A DNA stretch of 64,000 nucleotides, from positions 20,071,095 to 20,135,094 of the forward strand of contig NC_059374.1 in assembly GCF_019703515.2 (NCBI RefSeq), read 5' to 3'. Numbering within the stretch: position 1 is the stretch's first letter; each line of letters begins with the position of its first letter. A program made the position numbers and the translations under genes. A model generated the notes under the pieces. That model was not told the origin of the DNA. It ran no database searches and saw only the letters and a list, made by a program, of their open reading frames with translations. This DNA comes from Myxocyprinus asiaticus (taxonomy: Eukaryota; Chordata; Actinopteri; Cypriniformes; Catostomidae). Shown here in pieces: positions 1 to 14,765 of the stretch.

Positions 1-1440
1 TTTTGCTACTCTTGTGTTTGACAACCACTACAATCTCAATGCTACAATGGTATCTTTGAAGGGTGGGGCTTTGTAAAGAGAAAATACAGATAATTATAAT
101 TAATTAATTCATATGTACGTCTGTTAGCATTTCTGTGACAGCTGAAGGGTGTGCGACAATGAATGAAGAGGAAATATAGATATTTTGAATTTGAGCATAA
201 TATCAAATACTTTCCTAGGAAAAGGATTTAGAGAGTAACTTAAAAGTAAAATAATTTGTAATGTGATTACTTTTTTAGATGAAGTAATCAGTAAAGTATT
301 ATGATTACATTTTTAGAGAACCAAATAGTCATTTGCAGCAGAATATTTATTTTGATTAAATTACATAACACTGATTACAATGGTGTAATTGTAAATATGT
401 GTACAAGAAAATTCAATAACAATATACACTGAAACAATGAAAAGGCATAGCTGAACCTGACCTGCTGGATGAAATGTTTTTCAAAATGTCAGCTGCACTC
501 AAGTCATCTATAATAAAAGAAAAAGCAGATACAAGTAAAACTCTGTCTTTAGGGACTAATCATCAATGTTTGTAATCTGTTGTCACTGTAGACCACATTA
601 GAGCACGTACAATCATTAAAACGTGTCATTTGTTCAGTCTTTCCCCTGTTAACTGTTGGCAGTTTGTTAATGCCCCAGTCACACTGATTACCTTGTAAAC
701 AAACAAGCTAATTACCAATTAAAAGCTAAATAGAGGGTCTGGTTTAATAATTAATTACATTGTTAATTACTTTCATCAAACTTAATGAGCCACCAAAGAT
801 TTTAAGCCATTCCACAGGTAAAGTTCCAAATTTAGGCTATATGATTCATATGAGTTGAGGTTTAGGTTTGATGTACTACTTTAAAAAGGATGCTTTAGGG
901 TAGTTGGTCAGAATAGAATATGTCGTGTTCATGAAAATCACTGTTACAAAGCCATTTTCTATTCATATTCCAACAGCTAATATTGTACTGAAATAAGTTT
1001 AGTGTGACTGCTAGTTTGCTTGCAAACATCAGCTGATTCTTGTGGTTTACAGTATGTGCTGACACCATGCGATAATGGATATTGGTCACAATGGAAGCTG
1101 TCATTAAAGCCTATTATAGGCTTTTAAGCTCAATTTATGCAGGAAAACAATTGTAAAGCACAAAACAATTCACGAAACAGCAAAATGTATAGTGCAATTG
1201 TTTTGCATAAATGTATAACAATCTGACATGCAGGAAAAAATACTCTTGTCCTGAAATCAAAGTTCAGCCTTTCGGTTTAAATTTACCCTAATATAGTTTA
1301 ACCTTGTCTGAATGCATGCTTGTGTGGTTTTATTGTGTTCACTTGTTTACCTAAATATGATGATTGAATATGTGATTGAAATAACTTTTTTAAGGATAGA
1401 ATTCACACAAATCATCATAATTTATCATTAAAATCATGCA
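1..1440. other. AT-rich flank downstream of zbtb16, nothing recognised
   Basis: No ORF with family resemblance and no clear repeat boundary are visible. Composition is uniformly AT-rich with short homopolymer runs. It lies beyond the 3' end of zbtb16 and could be intergenic or part of an unlisted downstream region. Confidence 0.5.
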
Positions 1441-1758
1441 TCTCTCTCTCCCGAACGGGTGCCTCCGACTAGTCTTTATCCCCCTCCCGGATGATTAGCT
1501 CGATTCAGGGCCGGCCGTGTGTCCTCACGGCCCGGCCCCACCCTCCTCCTCGTCACACTCCTCCATCACCCGACTCAGGCCGGCATGACGCACTCCCCTC
1601 CCCTCCCCTACCTTCCTGGGTCATCAGGCCCCTGGCGGATGGAACCGCTCATCCCCTTCTTCGGTGGATGGCAGCGGTTCCTCCAGCACTCGGCGGCCAG
1701 CAGCAACCCCTCTGTCCCCAAGCAGACGGCCGTGGCTGCTCCTTTATTATTATCCTAA
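1441..1758 (+). repeat. GC-rich retroelement-like block, family unknown
   Basis: A sharply bounded GC-rich island (mostly C-rich on the plus strand) starts at a CT microsatellite and ends in TATTATTATCCTAATAAAGT, which contains AATAAA. The composition jump against an AT-rich surround, the terminal poly(A) signal and the position abutting a DIRS fragment suggest the 3' part of a retroelement or an LTR R region. Overlapping ORFs of 79 and 92 aa are Pro/Ser-rich with no family resemblance, and I do not call them genes. I recall similar sequence in cyprinid repeats but cannot name the family. Confidence 0.4.
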
Positions 1759-1818
1759 TAAAGTGCTAAGTGAGTATGTACAGTATATACAGTAAGCATC
1801 TTTTTATTGAATATTGAA

Positions 1819-2504
1819 TCTTCCCCTTGGGAGTGACACCCCCCCGACGCGGACACTTATGGCCCCCATTCGGTAAAGGATTTCCACTCTTTTTTGGGGA
1901 GAAAAAAGAGGAGAAGAAGCCACGGCTGGGCTAGCCTGTCCCCATTTTTTTGGGCAGTCGACTTGTCCACGAGTTGCAGGGGACCGTTCGATGCTTGTAG
2001 TAGCATTGGGGAGGTTACGTGACGGCCTGGTGCACTGGCTATGAGGCACACAGTGGTCTGCCCGTCTCGCACCGCCAGTCCACGTAACACAGTTCAGCTT
2101 ATTGTGGCGTTTTTGTATAAGGACCCCTAGTGTCACTACATCGACACAACGTTGAGTGAGTGACAGATAGGGAACGTCATGGTTACTTTCGTAACCTCCG
2201 TTCCCTGATGGAGGGAACGAGACGTTGTGTCCCTCTTGCCACAGCGCTGAACTACCCGCTGAAATGGCCGGGACCCTGTCTCGGCTCCTCAGCACAAAAC
2301 CTGAATGAGTGGTTGCAAGCCAGCTCCTTTTATACCCGTATGTCCGGAGTAGCAGCATGCAAATTCCACTCGCCAATTCCCATTGGCCTTTTCTCAAAGA
2401 TCAGAGGTGTTTGGGGCTCCCAAGGGCGACCCCGAGTGTCACTACATCAACACAACATCTCATTCCCTCTATCAGGGAACGGAGGTTACGAAAGTAACCA
2501 GGAC
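1819..2504 (+). mobile_element. Truncated DIRS-type retrotransposon 3' end with ICR
   Basis: This segment is the reverse complement, with substitutions, of about 14406-15060 in the larger DIRS element of this window. It holds the internal complementary region around 2147-2205 (GTGAGTGACAGATAGGGAAC joined to GTCATGGTTAC), a stretch of internal sequence, and an outer terminus ending in GAAAGTAACCAGGAC at 2503. It is 5'-truncated and keeps no reading frame for gag, reverse transcriptase or recombinase. The 197-aa minus and 136-aa plus ORFs here are chance ORFs of the terminal region. Coding orientation of the parent element would be plus. Confidence 0.75.
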
Positions 2505-3558
2505 GTTTTTCAGAGAATGCATTTTTTAATATTTGTATTTTGTCTTGCTGTACTGGCAGAGTTTTTATAGTCAAAACAAGTGAAAAAATCTACCAGTGCT
2601 GAAGAAGTAATCCAAAGTATTTAGAATACGTTACTGACCGTATGTTCTGATGCTAACAGAATACATAACAAATTACATTTTACAGCATGTATTCTGTAAA
2701 CTGTAGTGGAATACATTTCAAAAGTAACCCTCCCAACCTTGCATATAGCAGCACGTAAACATGATATCCCCACATACTGTTTATGTTAAACTACATTGTG
2801 TTAATGTTTGACACAGTTAAAACATTGCCAACCTTAAAAACAAGTGACGTTTGTTCAGTGGTTAAACGTGTTCAGACAGTTCCCTCGTACCTGAATGAAC
2901 GGCTCCTTAACCAGAATATAATTAAATATGCAGAAAATCACAGTATTACAGTTCTTGTATAGTGACAGGGCAGAAAGTCTTGAAGAAGCTAGAGAAGTGA
3001 GGTACTATTATTTATTTATACTTAAAAAGTAGAAAATTTTGAAAAAATTTACTCAAGTAAACTTTCCACCTCTGAGGCCCACACACTTGGGTTAAAAGGC
3101 CCCAAGGGGCTTCATTGTGATATCAAGTAGATAAAAGGGCAATAGTTAAGGTGCAAAATCTGTCAACTAATGCAAATAATTAAGAGACAGCAAGATGCTT
3201 TTTTTGAGTAACAAATTAAGATACTGCTTACTCAAAATAACTACTTTAGAAAAGGGTTAATCATTCCCTGTTAATTTCAATCACATTTAGCTTTTCTTAA
3301 CATCTCAAGTATTCTATAAACAAATGAATCTCTATTGTGATTGGATCAGTCAATGTGGCCCACTTTGAACATTTTTCATAACAAATATATTCCCCTACTA
3401 AAGAAAAACGATGTGTTTTTGGGGGGCCTTTGGCCCAAATACTATACTTTCACTTATTGGACAGTTATTAAAAACTTTTTATTTAATCACCTTGAACAAA
3501 ACAGATAATTACAAATAAGTCTTTTGTCTCAAAATAAATGTCATAATTTCAGGATATA

Positions 3559-3561
<3 letters not shown>

Positions 3562-3606
<45 letters not shown>
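3562..3606. repeat. (TA)n microsatellite
   Basis: An uninterrupted TA dinucleotide tract of about 45 bp, likely polymorphic. Confidence 0.95.
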
Positions 3607-3609
<3 letters not shown>

Positions 3610-3692
3610 GAAATTCCTCTTCAACTTAAAAAGAACTAACCAGTTAAGGAGGCAGACAAACGTGTTAATGTTGGTTTCAGTAACTTAAGTTG

Positions 3693-3706
3693 CCACTAGA
3701 GGGCCC
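3693..3706 (+). promoter_or_regulatory. CTCF-like motif
   Basis: CCACTAGAGGGCCC matches the core CCASYAGRKGGCRS at 13 of 14 positions. It lies just beyond the presumed zbtb16 3' end. A motif match alone does not show binding. Confidence 0.4.
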
Positions 3707-4733
3707 AGTTACCAACTACATCTAAAGAGGGACTTGTAGACCACTTTCCTGAAATCTTCACACTTTTATGATAGATTTTGTGAACAAATTTGAGAAAATA
3801 TGAAATCACCTTTTAAATTTTTTAGAGCAAATCATGCATTTACATAAACCCTCAACTCAGCCTTATTTTTCAGTTATTACAAACAATATTATAAAAATTA
3901 TAAGTAACCTGCTTTGAACTCTATGTAACTTCCTAATTGATAAGCTTTAGAAGATCAGTGTTAATGATGTATGTTAAGAAAGTGATCAACAGTGAAGAAA
4001 TAGAAGCTTTTCCATACAGTTTCATTGAGAAGTTTATTTTAGAACACTGACATATACAGAGATGTGTCTGAACCCACACAGAGAAGGGAAAAGGAACCTA
4101 CACCTCTAATTGCAGCATCAAAATCACTACACAGTGCTTCAAAACAGCATCTCTATGCTGAAATAAAGAAAAGAAAAACCCTACAAGGCTATAATACAAA
4201 ATGTATGCACAAAACAAAGTAACAATAATTGGGCACCTTTTTCAAAATTACACAAAGAACTGGTGCTGAGGTAGACAATACAATAAAGTAAAACACAACG
4301 AATGTAAAACCATTTCGACACCACGAACACAGTTTTGTCTCTAGAACAAGGCCAATGTAGCAAAAATGGCCTTTTGGTCCCACGTGGATCCTCAGTCCGA
4401 GTAGTAATTTGTTTAACAATGGCACAAATATGGGAGCACTGAGTGACATGGCTACTTCCTGTCCGAAAGCAAAGTTAAACACAGTGATACAGCAGCAGGG
4501 ATGCCAAGTTTGCAATTACAAGCTAACCTGTAGATTTATTGCTTGTGATAATGGAAAAAATAAAAAATAAAAAATAAAAATCTTAATGACAAGTCAAACT
4601 TGCCATTTTCACAATGTTGTTTTCCAATGTATTTAACTTTAGTTTTTATAAACAAAACTAAGAACAGCATTTCTATAATGACCAAGAAGTGTGGATTGTT
4701 ATTTTAAATGCAATATTTCCGATGTTCTGTGAG

Positions 4734-5362
4734 TTAAAGGAATTGTTCACCCAAAAATGAAAATTCTCTCATTATTTACTCACCCTCATGCCATCCCAGA
4801 TGTGTATGACTTTCTTTCTTCTTCTGAAGACAAATTAAGATTTTTGGAAGAATATCTCTGTACCGTTGGTCCATACAATGCAAGTGAATGGTGACCAGAC
4901 ATTTAAAGGTCCAAAAATCACATAAAGTCAGCATAAAAGTACTCCATGTGACTCCATTGGTTAAACATATGTCTTCTGAAGTGATGCAATCACTTTGGGC
5001 AAGAAACAGATCAATATTTCAATCCTTTTTTACTATAAATCTCCAGTTTCACTTGAATGTGAACGTGGAAATTTATAGTAAAAAAGGACTCTGTTTCTCA
5101 CCCACACCTATCATATCGCTTTTGAAAACCTAGATTTAACCACTGGAGATGTATGGATTACTTTTATGTTGCCTTTATGTGATTTTTGGAACTTGAAAGG
5201 TCTGGTCACCATTCACTTGCATTGTACGGACCTACAGAGCTGAAATATTCTTCTTAAATTCTTTGTTTGTGTTCAGCAGAAGAAAGGAAGTCATACACAT
5301 CTGGGATTGCACGAGGGTAAGCGATGTGAGAATTAAAATTTTTGGGTGAAATATTCCTTTAA
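4734..5362. mobile_element. Long palindromic MITE with TTAA ends (Kolobok/T2-like)
   Basis: The ends are TTAAAGGAATTGTTCACCC on the left and GGGTGAAATATTCCTTTAA on the right, an imperfect terminal inverted repeat with TTAA at each edge. Inner blocks are also inverted: ATGCAAGTGAATGGTGACCA near 4879 pairs with TGGTCACCATTCACTTGCAT near 5203, and ACTATAAATCTCCAG pairs with a block near 5070. The element is therefore close to one long hairpin. TTAA targets and a TTAAAGG start are known of Kolobok/T2-type MITEs; the family assignment is from memory. Related copies lie at 31557-31990, 36173-36436 and about 60008-60150. No coding capacity. Confidence 0.7.
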
Positions 5363-7440
5363 GTGAAGGCATCCCTGATTGCCTTAGAGTACAGTTCATA
5401 TCAAGGTAACTTTGTATAAAGACAAAATACAGAACAAAAACTGATCCGTGTGTACATGAATACAGAAGATGTGTCAAATAATTTACATGAGCACCTATCT
5501 GTCATGTTTTGAACTGGTGCATGTATTTAACACTTAATAAGTTTCACACATTGACTCACACTGCAAACACGAGGACCAGTACAGATCTTAAAGGTGACTC
5601 TAATCTTACAGTGAGTGGTGAATACAATACAAAGATATACATATACATCTTTAATTGTGGATTTGTTGTGCTCCATGAACTGTGATGGGCCTACAGCTCT
5701 TGGCATTAGTTCACTCAAAGTTATTTTACACTCTCAAAACTTGGAATTATTATCATCACCATCATCTTCGTCAATTATGAACTGACACCCAGCAGCAATG
5801 ACTACGATATGTTTTTACAAACATCTACTACTATATATTTTTAACATTGTAAAATAAGCACAAGAAAACAATTTTACACTCAAATCAAGAACAAGCACAA
5901 TGCAAAAGTTACCGCAAAAATATTTGCCTCACTCAAATGAATAAAAGAACAGGGGTCACACATTACCCCGTACAAAAATACAACATATTCCCTTATCAGA
6001 GTGCCGCTTTTGGCTCCTGTCAGAGAGATTTATTTTCACAGAAAATCACCTTTTCCTTTTTGTTTCCTTCAAGCTAATGCCCCCCACATAACTGCACATG
6101 AGTACTGCATTTAAGATGATTCAACGCTTGAATAATTTTCACATAAAAAGATCATTTCTATTCTCATTGTTTCAAGTTTATCCCTCAAGTATCTAATAAC
6201 TAAACATTTTCTCAACACAATCTTAAAATCATTCAGAATGAATGCATCTACCCTTTCAGGCTGAAAAGAACTTATAATCGAAAGGAGTGTAAATATAATG
6301 ACAAACAAACCGAGATTTCTGAGAATGGAAAATGAGACAGTGTGTATATGAAAATGCTAGTTACAAGCAAAACAAAAGTGTGCTTTTGCTTTAGTGCAAA
6401 ACCAAGAGCAGTGTAGAGGTAGCCCTGAAACAGATAGCCGAGGGGCAGATATGCACAATAGTGCAAGGGTTTCAGACTAGTATGGAGCTTACTAACAAGA
6501 TTACACCACTGAAGAATGTGGTATACCGATACTGATTAATTCCGTTCTGTCATAACCAAGAATAATTTCCACTCTTAAACACAGCTCAGCAGGAAATGAG
6601 AGAAAAAGAGACGAGTACAAAAATAAATCTAGCATGTGAGGTAACAAAATTAGGCAATTCAAGTAAAACGTTTTAACACAGAGTTGTCAGAACACAAAGA
6701 TAAACAATAACGGCGAGATAACTACACTGCATTTAAATGTTTTAATCTAAAAAATAATCTTTTTAATTCATCAATTCATTTCTGTGTATTAAAATCTAAT
6801 GTCACATTAAGTTCATTAGTTGCAAGATTAGCTCGTTCTTTGACTAAAAATGTCTGTGTCACTGCAATTATATTTCAGTTTGATCCCATATGGGCTTAAA
6901 TGTGAAATTAACTTGCAAACTGTATTAGCTGATATAAAACTGACTGAAATCTAAAGCAAATCGCATGGATTCACCTCTCTAGCTTCATCTGAATGCACTA
7001 AAAGCGGTGCTTGAAACAACAAAAAAGGGCCTCCAAAACTCTGAAAGTGCACAGTGTAGTTATTTAAGCTTGAATAAATGTCCCTGAACAATCACTACAG
7101 TTGCTTGGCAGCACAATTTGGATGTACCTCTGAGAAAATCGTGTTTCGTTAAGCACTTTATTCCGCTTTGAAGAAAATGACTAATCTGTGCATTTCATCA
7201 CACGTTTTTATATAAAATAATCAAAATTTTTCCACTGATGTGTTTATCACATATTTTTCATCACGTGTAAGTTTAAGTTGAGCTTTGGTCCACGTTCTGA
7301 TTTCACTCCATATCATGCTTTAAAGTAATTTTCCGTGTTCAATACTAGTTTCGCTCAATCAACAGCATTTGTGACATAATGTGTATTATTACAAAAATTA
7401 ATTTCAACTTGTCCATCTTTTTCTTTAAAAAAAGCAAATA

Positions 7441-7620
7441 TCTGGGTTCCAGTGAGGCACTTACAATGGAAGTCAATGAGGCCAATCTGACTGTTTCAAA
7501 AGTATAGCCACAAGACATAAACAATATGGGTGTTACATGATTTCAGTGTGATAAAATCGCTTACCAACCTTTTCTGTGACTTCGTTGCCATGATGTCGCA
7601 AAGCTGTAAACCATGTAATA
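7441..7620. repeat. Dispersed fish repeat fragment
   Basis: The block around TTCCAGTGAGGCACTTACAA, through AAAAGTATAGCCACAAGACA to the CTTTTCTGTGACTTCGTTGC region, resembles a common cyprinid interspersed repeat that I recognise but cannot name. Ends are not defined. It lies in the presumed zbtb16 3' UTR. Confidence 0.4.
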
Positions 7621-8292
7621 CTGCAAACACGATTTAAACTTTACAGCTCAGACAATACCCAATACACATTACACAAGTTTTAAAAGTAGAATTAATGTAA
7701 GTGCTTTTATAAAATTATAAGCTTCACATTTCTGCTTTTCAACATTAGGCTACAAATGCTTTAGATTGAGCTTAATTTGTTTTGAACCCAGAATATTCCT
7801 TAATTATCTATGGCCTATAGGTTTTGTTCACTGAACAAAAGTGCGCTATCAAGGGAATCCTTATGGAAATAAAACATTACAAGTTTAATAATGCTGTAAA
7901 TTTCTTAGATAAACAAAGTGGAATGCAAACAAATGGATCCCTGTCCGTTTTCTTTTTTCTTTTTTTTCTTTTTTTTGAAGGGATCACAAATTTGAAGCAG
8001 TGGACTGTACTAATACTTTCTGAAAATTCACGTCCCTTTATCACACCAATAGACATATCACATTTCCATTTCATAAACATGTATGAGTGCAGTTACATCC
8101 TAAAAGATGTGCTTAAACAAATGCATATCAATGCAAACACAAACAAAGCGTCAAAAATTCCACATCACTTCATCACTTTGACCATGCCCCCTCACTGTCT
8201 TTGGCCTAGCCCAAAAGCAAACCTTCAGGTTTCACCGTGGGCACATCTCACCACATTCCTGGTTCTTTTGTCTGCATCTGGCACCCCCTGTC

Positions 8293-8522
8293 TTACACGT
8301 AGCAGAGGTACAGGTAGGTCTTCTCTATTCTCCAGTCTGGGGGGACGTCCTCAGGCTTGTGGCCCTTTATGTGCTTCTGCATGGATGAGAGGCTGGAGCA
8401 GTACTCCTGGCAGATGGTGCACTGGTAGGGCGAAGCGCCGTTGTGGGTGCGCAGGTGTTTGATCATGGCCGAGTAGTCTCGTGAGCGCTGGTGACACAGC
8501 TTGCACTCAAACGGTTTCTCAC
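8293..8522 (-). CDS. zbtb16: zbtb16 (PLZF) last coding exon, zinc fingers 8-9 and C-terminus
   Basis: The acceptor CTCTGCAG precedes 230 coding nt ending in TAA at 8295-8293. It encodes [20 protein letters not shown] then [14 protein letters not shown] (finger 8), the [20 protein letters not shown] finger 9, and the tail [22 protein letters not shown]. The tail is essentially the invariant C-terminus of vertebrate PLZF, which identifies the gene. Finger 8 lacks the usual hydrophobic core spacing (CHQRSRDYS), as it does in the known protein. The apparent ATG at the end of an open frame (MFSAGEKPF) is intronic: the true boundary is the acceptor just before GEKPF. Sequence downstream on the minus strand is presumably 3' UTR. 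Confidence 0.97.
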
Positions 8523-8938
8523 CTGCAGAGAACAAGTAGAAAATGGTTTAAAACACACCGATAATTGAAAGAACCAGCTGTGTAAAGTAATCTAAATCAG
8601 TTAAACACTCCTTAAGTTTACATAACAGCCATAAACATGACAATGTATGGAATGGAATACTAGCTTACTTACTAAATACCGCACAGTATATACTGTGCAC
8701 TTCCTACTATTTTTGTTTTAAATAGTAAGTAAAACAGCAGTCATTTTTTTATTTATTTAAATTATTCAAAAAAATAGAATTCTTTATTGTTGTTTCATGA
8801 ATCCTGTTGCATGTTAGTGGCATCCAGTTATCATCTAGGATTTTTAATGCAATTTTATGTAAAAATGTCTTAACTTTTGGTAGTCAGATCAGATAGAGTA
8901 CAAACAGAGATCACATCTAATTATTTTCAGTTCCTTTA
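8523..8938. other. zbtb16 last intron, 3' part, nothing recognised
   Basis: AT-rich intronic sequence adjacent to the last exon. Apart from the splice acceptor pyrimidine tract I see no feature. Confidence 0.6.
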
Positions 8939-9199
8939 GGGCCGTTTCTGAGCATACGGGGGCCCTAAGCAAAATCCTACTTGGAGGCCCACCCGTTAAT
9001 TGCAGTTACATTCTCCCTTCCCTCTCGGGCCACAAGAGGGGGAACTATAACTATCTAATTAAGTATTACTTGCAGCATTTAGTATATAAATAATAATAAT
9101 AATAATAATAATAATAAACCCACCTTGCTTTGGGCGGCTCCCTGGTGGCTCGGGCCCTAAGTGGCCGCTTATACCGCTTATAGCTAGAAACGGCCCTGG
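8939..9199. mobile_element. Short TIR element (hAT-like MITE)
   Basis: The left end AGGGCCGTTTCTGAGC and the right end GCTAGAAACGGCCCT are inverted repeats of at least 12 bp. Flanks GTTCCTTT and GTTCTTTT suggest an 8-bp target duplication with one change, as hAT elements make. The interior holds a (TAA)n tract at 9088-9117 and no ORF. A non-autonomous element. Confidence 0.6.
9088..9117. repeat. (TAA)n microsatellite
   Basis: About ten TAA units inside the 8939-9199 element. Confidence 0.9.
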
Positions 9200-9258
9200 G
9201 TTCTTTTGTCACATGGAAATGGTAGGTCAAGTCGAGCACGTTCCATTGTGGGATACAG

Positions 9259-10216
9259 TAGGGCTGAATGATTTGGACAAAAAAAATCTAATTGCGATTA
9301 TTTAAAAGAATTGTTTTTTTTTTTTAAATAAGATTGCGATTTGAACTGCGATATGATAAACATAAAAACTTTTAACCAAAATTAAACCATGTTTTGCCCA
9401 TGCTTTACTGCCAACCAGAAGTACTGTTCCAGAAAGGGTGTTCACACTTGAGTCCTTGAGGGGGGGTGATTGTGGTATCACTTTTCATCATTATTTTTTT
9501 TAAACCCAGTCAACTTGAATTTTATATTATTGCAATAACAGTAATGTTAAGAAAGTGTTATAGAAATATATTATTGTATAATAATAATTATCATTATTAC
9601 TGTAATAATTTATTATTATTATTATTATTTAATAGTAATTTATTTCTTTAATGATTTCTGTCTATGCAGTCCCGGTAAACCCTCAAGCCTTTATTTCGAT
9701 GGAAGCTTTTATTTTGAAAACTGAAGGGATGGACGTTTCTGTTGTTTGAAGTGGAGTTGACAACAGCCTTTTAATGCAGTGAAATGCTCTCATCTGCCTT
9801 GCTGTCAACATAAACCCGCTCTCATTAGGTTATTTTAAATATGTATAGTAAATTGTAGCAGCCAAACATATAGGTATGTGAAATTTCGCAAATGTGCAAC
9901 TAAAGTATATCTAGGGCACTTTAAATAATGCGCTCAGTGCACATTAGCACACCTAACCGAACTCAAAGCACATCTGTCAATCAGGGCACCAGATAGATAG
10001 AGTTTGTGTGTATGGAGCACAGAACCACTCTGAAACCACATGTGTAATACAATGATCCCATTTACATGTATTTAAGAAAGCACTACACACTACAGACAAA
10101 ACAGCCATGTACATAGACTATTTATTTATTTAATTAAATCGCAGCCCTTGCGATTTGAAAATCGCACTGGGTCATATCGTGATTTCGGTTTTATTTTGAT
10201 TAATTGTTCAGCCCAA
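9259..10216. mobile_element. hAT-like non-autonomous transposon
   Basis: A perfect 8-bp direct repeat, GGATACAG, sits at 9251-9258 and 10217-10224. Between them the ends TAGGGCTGAAT and ATTGTTCAGCCCAA form an imperfect inverted repeat. Eight-bp duplications are typical of hAT elements. The 958-bp interior has only short low-complexity ORFs. The ends carry A/T-rich blocks such as AATTGCGATT and its inverse. Confidence 0.75.
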
Positions 10217-10709
10217 GGATACAGTACCCTGTGCAGTGTGCTTTGTTCTGTGATCTATTTTGGCAAATGAAGATTCACATACTGTGCACAGATACATAAT
10301 ATATACTACACTTATACAGTAGTAAGAGTAGTGTTACTTAGTACACTATGCTATTCCGAATATATCCCATGGCTTCTTGCTATTGCTAGTCAGAAGTAGG
10401 TGGTATTAAGGGCGGGACATTCAAGACGTTCATTTTAGAGAGCATTTGATTGGCCAAAATGAGTGAGTGCAAGATGAGTCATCAATATTTTTGGTTTGTT
10501 TTTCTGGAGGAGAAACCCTGTAAATTCTAAATGTGTATCTGTTAAAAGTACATTTGTTCCACTTTTAAGAGTATATAAGTATACAGATGGCCTCAGAACT
10601 AACACACATGGACTAAAAGGCACAAAACTAATTTCATGGGGTCTTTAAAATGTATAACAGCATTGACAAAGGACAACAAAAGCAACATGCTCTATATTTT
10701 CAACATATA

Positions 10710-11223
10710 CAGTACTGTGCAAAAGTTTTTAGTGAGGATTTCTTCAAAAATAATGCCATGAATAGTTTTCATTTATAAATTAACATCAAATAACGCCAGT
10801 AAAAAAAAAAAAGCTAAATCAATATTTCGTGTGACCACTTTTGCCTTCAAAACAGCACCATTTCTCCTAGGAACACCTGGACACAGTTTTACTTGGTTGT
10901 TGGCAGATAGGATGTTCCAAGCTTCTTGGAGAATTCGCTGCAGTTCTTCTATCTATTTATTCTGTCTCAGTTGCTTCTGTCTCTTTATGTAATCCCAGAC
11001 ACAATGTTCAGTGGAGGGGGGGGCTTTGTGGGGGTCATGCAATCTGTTGCAGGGCTGCCTGTTCTTCTATTCTATTCTATTCTTTTCTATTTGCAAAAGG
11101 AATGTTTGGGAGTCTAAAATGTATATTTCATTTAGACTCAAAGCTGAAGATATTAAATAACCATCTTAAAACAAATGTTTTTTGTGAAATATCTTATGTG
11201 CCTTAGACTTTTGCACAGTTCTG
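10710..11223. mobile_element. Tc1/mariner-like non-autonomous element
   Basis: The element is flanked by TA at 10708-10709 and 11224-11225. Ends are CAGTACTGTGCAAAAGTTTT and ACTTTTGCACAGTTCTG, about 18 bp of inverted repeat. The left interior TTCGTGTGACCACTTTTGCC is a phrase I associate with fish Tc1-type elements. No intact transposase is present in the 514 bp. It is inside the last zbtb16 intron. Confidence 0.65.
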
Positions 11224-14369
<3,146 letters not shown>

Positions 14370-14405
14370 CACTCACTGAGCACTTTATTAGGAACACCTG
14401 TAAAC
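14370..14405 (+). mobile_element. Tc1-like element, left end, split by the DIRS insertion
   Basis: Following TA at 14368-14369, the sequence CACTCACTGAGCACTTTATT and AGGAACACCTGTAAAC is the left terminus of the same Tc1-like family as at 62341. The sequence resumes at about 17257 with AAACCTACTTATTC. The 2.85-kb DIRS element sits between them. Confidence 0.75.
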
Positions 14406-14685
14406 GTCCTGGTTACTTGCGTAACCTCCATTCCCTGATGGAGGGAACGAGACATTGTGTCGATGTAGTGACACTAGGGGTCACTCTTGGGAGCCCGAGA
14501 CATCTCTGGTCTTTGATAAAAGGCCAATGAAAATTGGCGAGTGGTATTTGCATGCATAAAAGGAGCTGGTATGCAACCACTCATTCAGGTTTTATGCTGA
14601 GGAGCCGAGACAAGGTCCGGCCATTTCAGCGGGTAGTTCAGCGTTGTGGCAGGAGGGACACAATGTCTCGTTCCCTCCATCAGGG

Positions 14686-14765
14686 AACGGAGGTTACGCA
14701 AGTAACTAGGACGTTCCCTATCTGTCACTCACTCGAAGTTGTGTTGATGTAGTGACACTAGGGGT
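14686..14765. repeat. DIRS internal complementary region (circle-junction sequence)
   Basis: GGTTACGCAAGTAACTAGGA-C is the reverse complement of the element's left terminus (GTCCTGGTTACTTGCGTAAC) with one change. It is followed at once by GTTCCCTATCTGTCACTCAC, the reverse complement of the right terminus. This arrangement is the known ICR of DIRS elements, thought to template restoration of the ends during circle formation. Confidence 0.8.

Larger units (their letters stand above)
2505..4009. other. Non-coding flank with TA microsatellite and CTCF-like motif
   Basis: No gene is visible. It contains a TA microsatellite at 3562-3606 and a CTCF-like motif at 3693-3706 (separate entries). The rest is unremarkable AT-rich sequence with short A and T runs. 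Confidence 0.5.
4010..8292 (-). other. zbtb16: Probable zbtb16 3' UTR (extent uncertain)
   Basis: Sequence after the zbtb16 stop contains no further coding exon. Minus-strand AATAAA hexamers (TTTATT on the plus strand) occur near 7158, 6029 and 4033. The last would place a cleavage site near 4010-4020. The stretch is AT-rich and includes a long palindromic MITE (4734-5362) and a dispersed repeat (about 7441-7620). Which poly(A) site is used cannot be decided from sequence, so the UTR may be much shorter. I see no other gene here. Short ORFs at 4189-4515, 6111-6466 and 7824-8462 look like chance. Confidence 0.35.

Noticed and set aside
1491..2570. ORFs of 79-197 aa in the GC-rich block and DIRS fragment
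   Set aside because: They arise in GC-rich retroelement terminal sequence; the DIRS part is ICR and terminal repeat, which is non-coding in the family.
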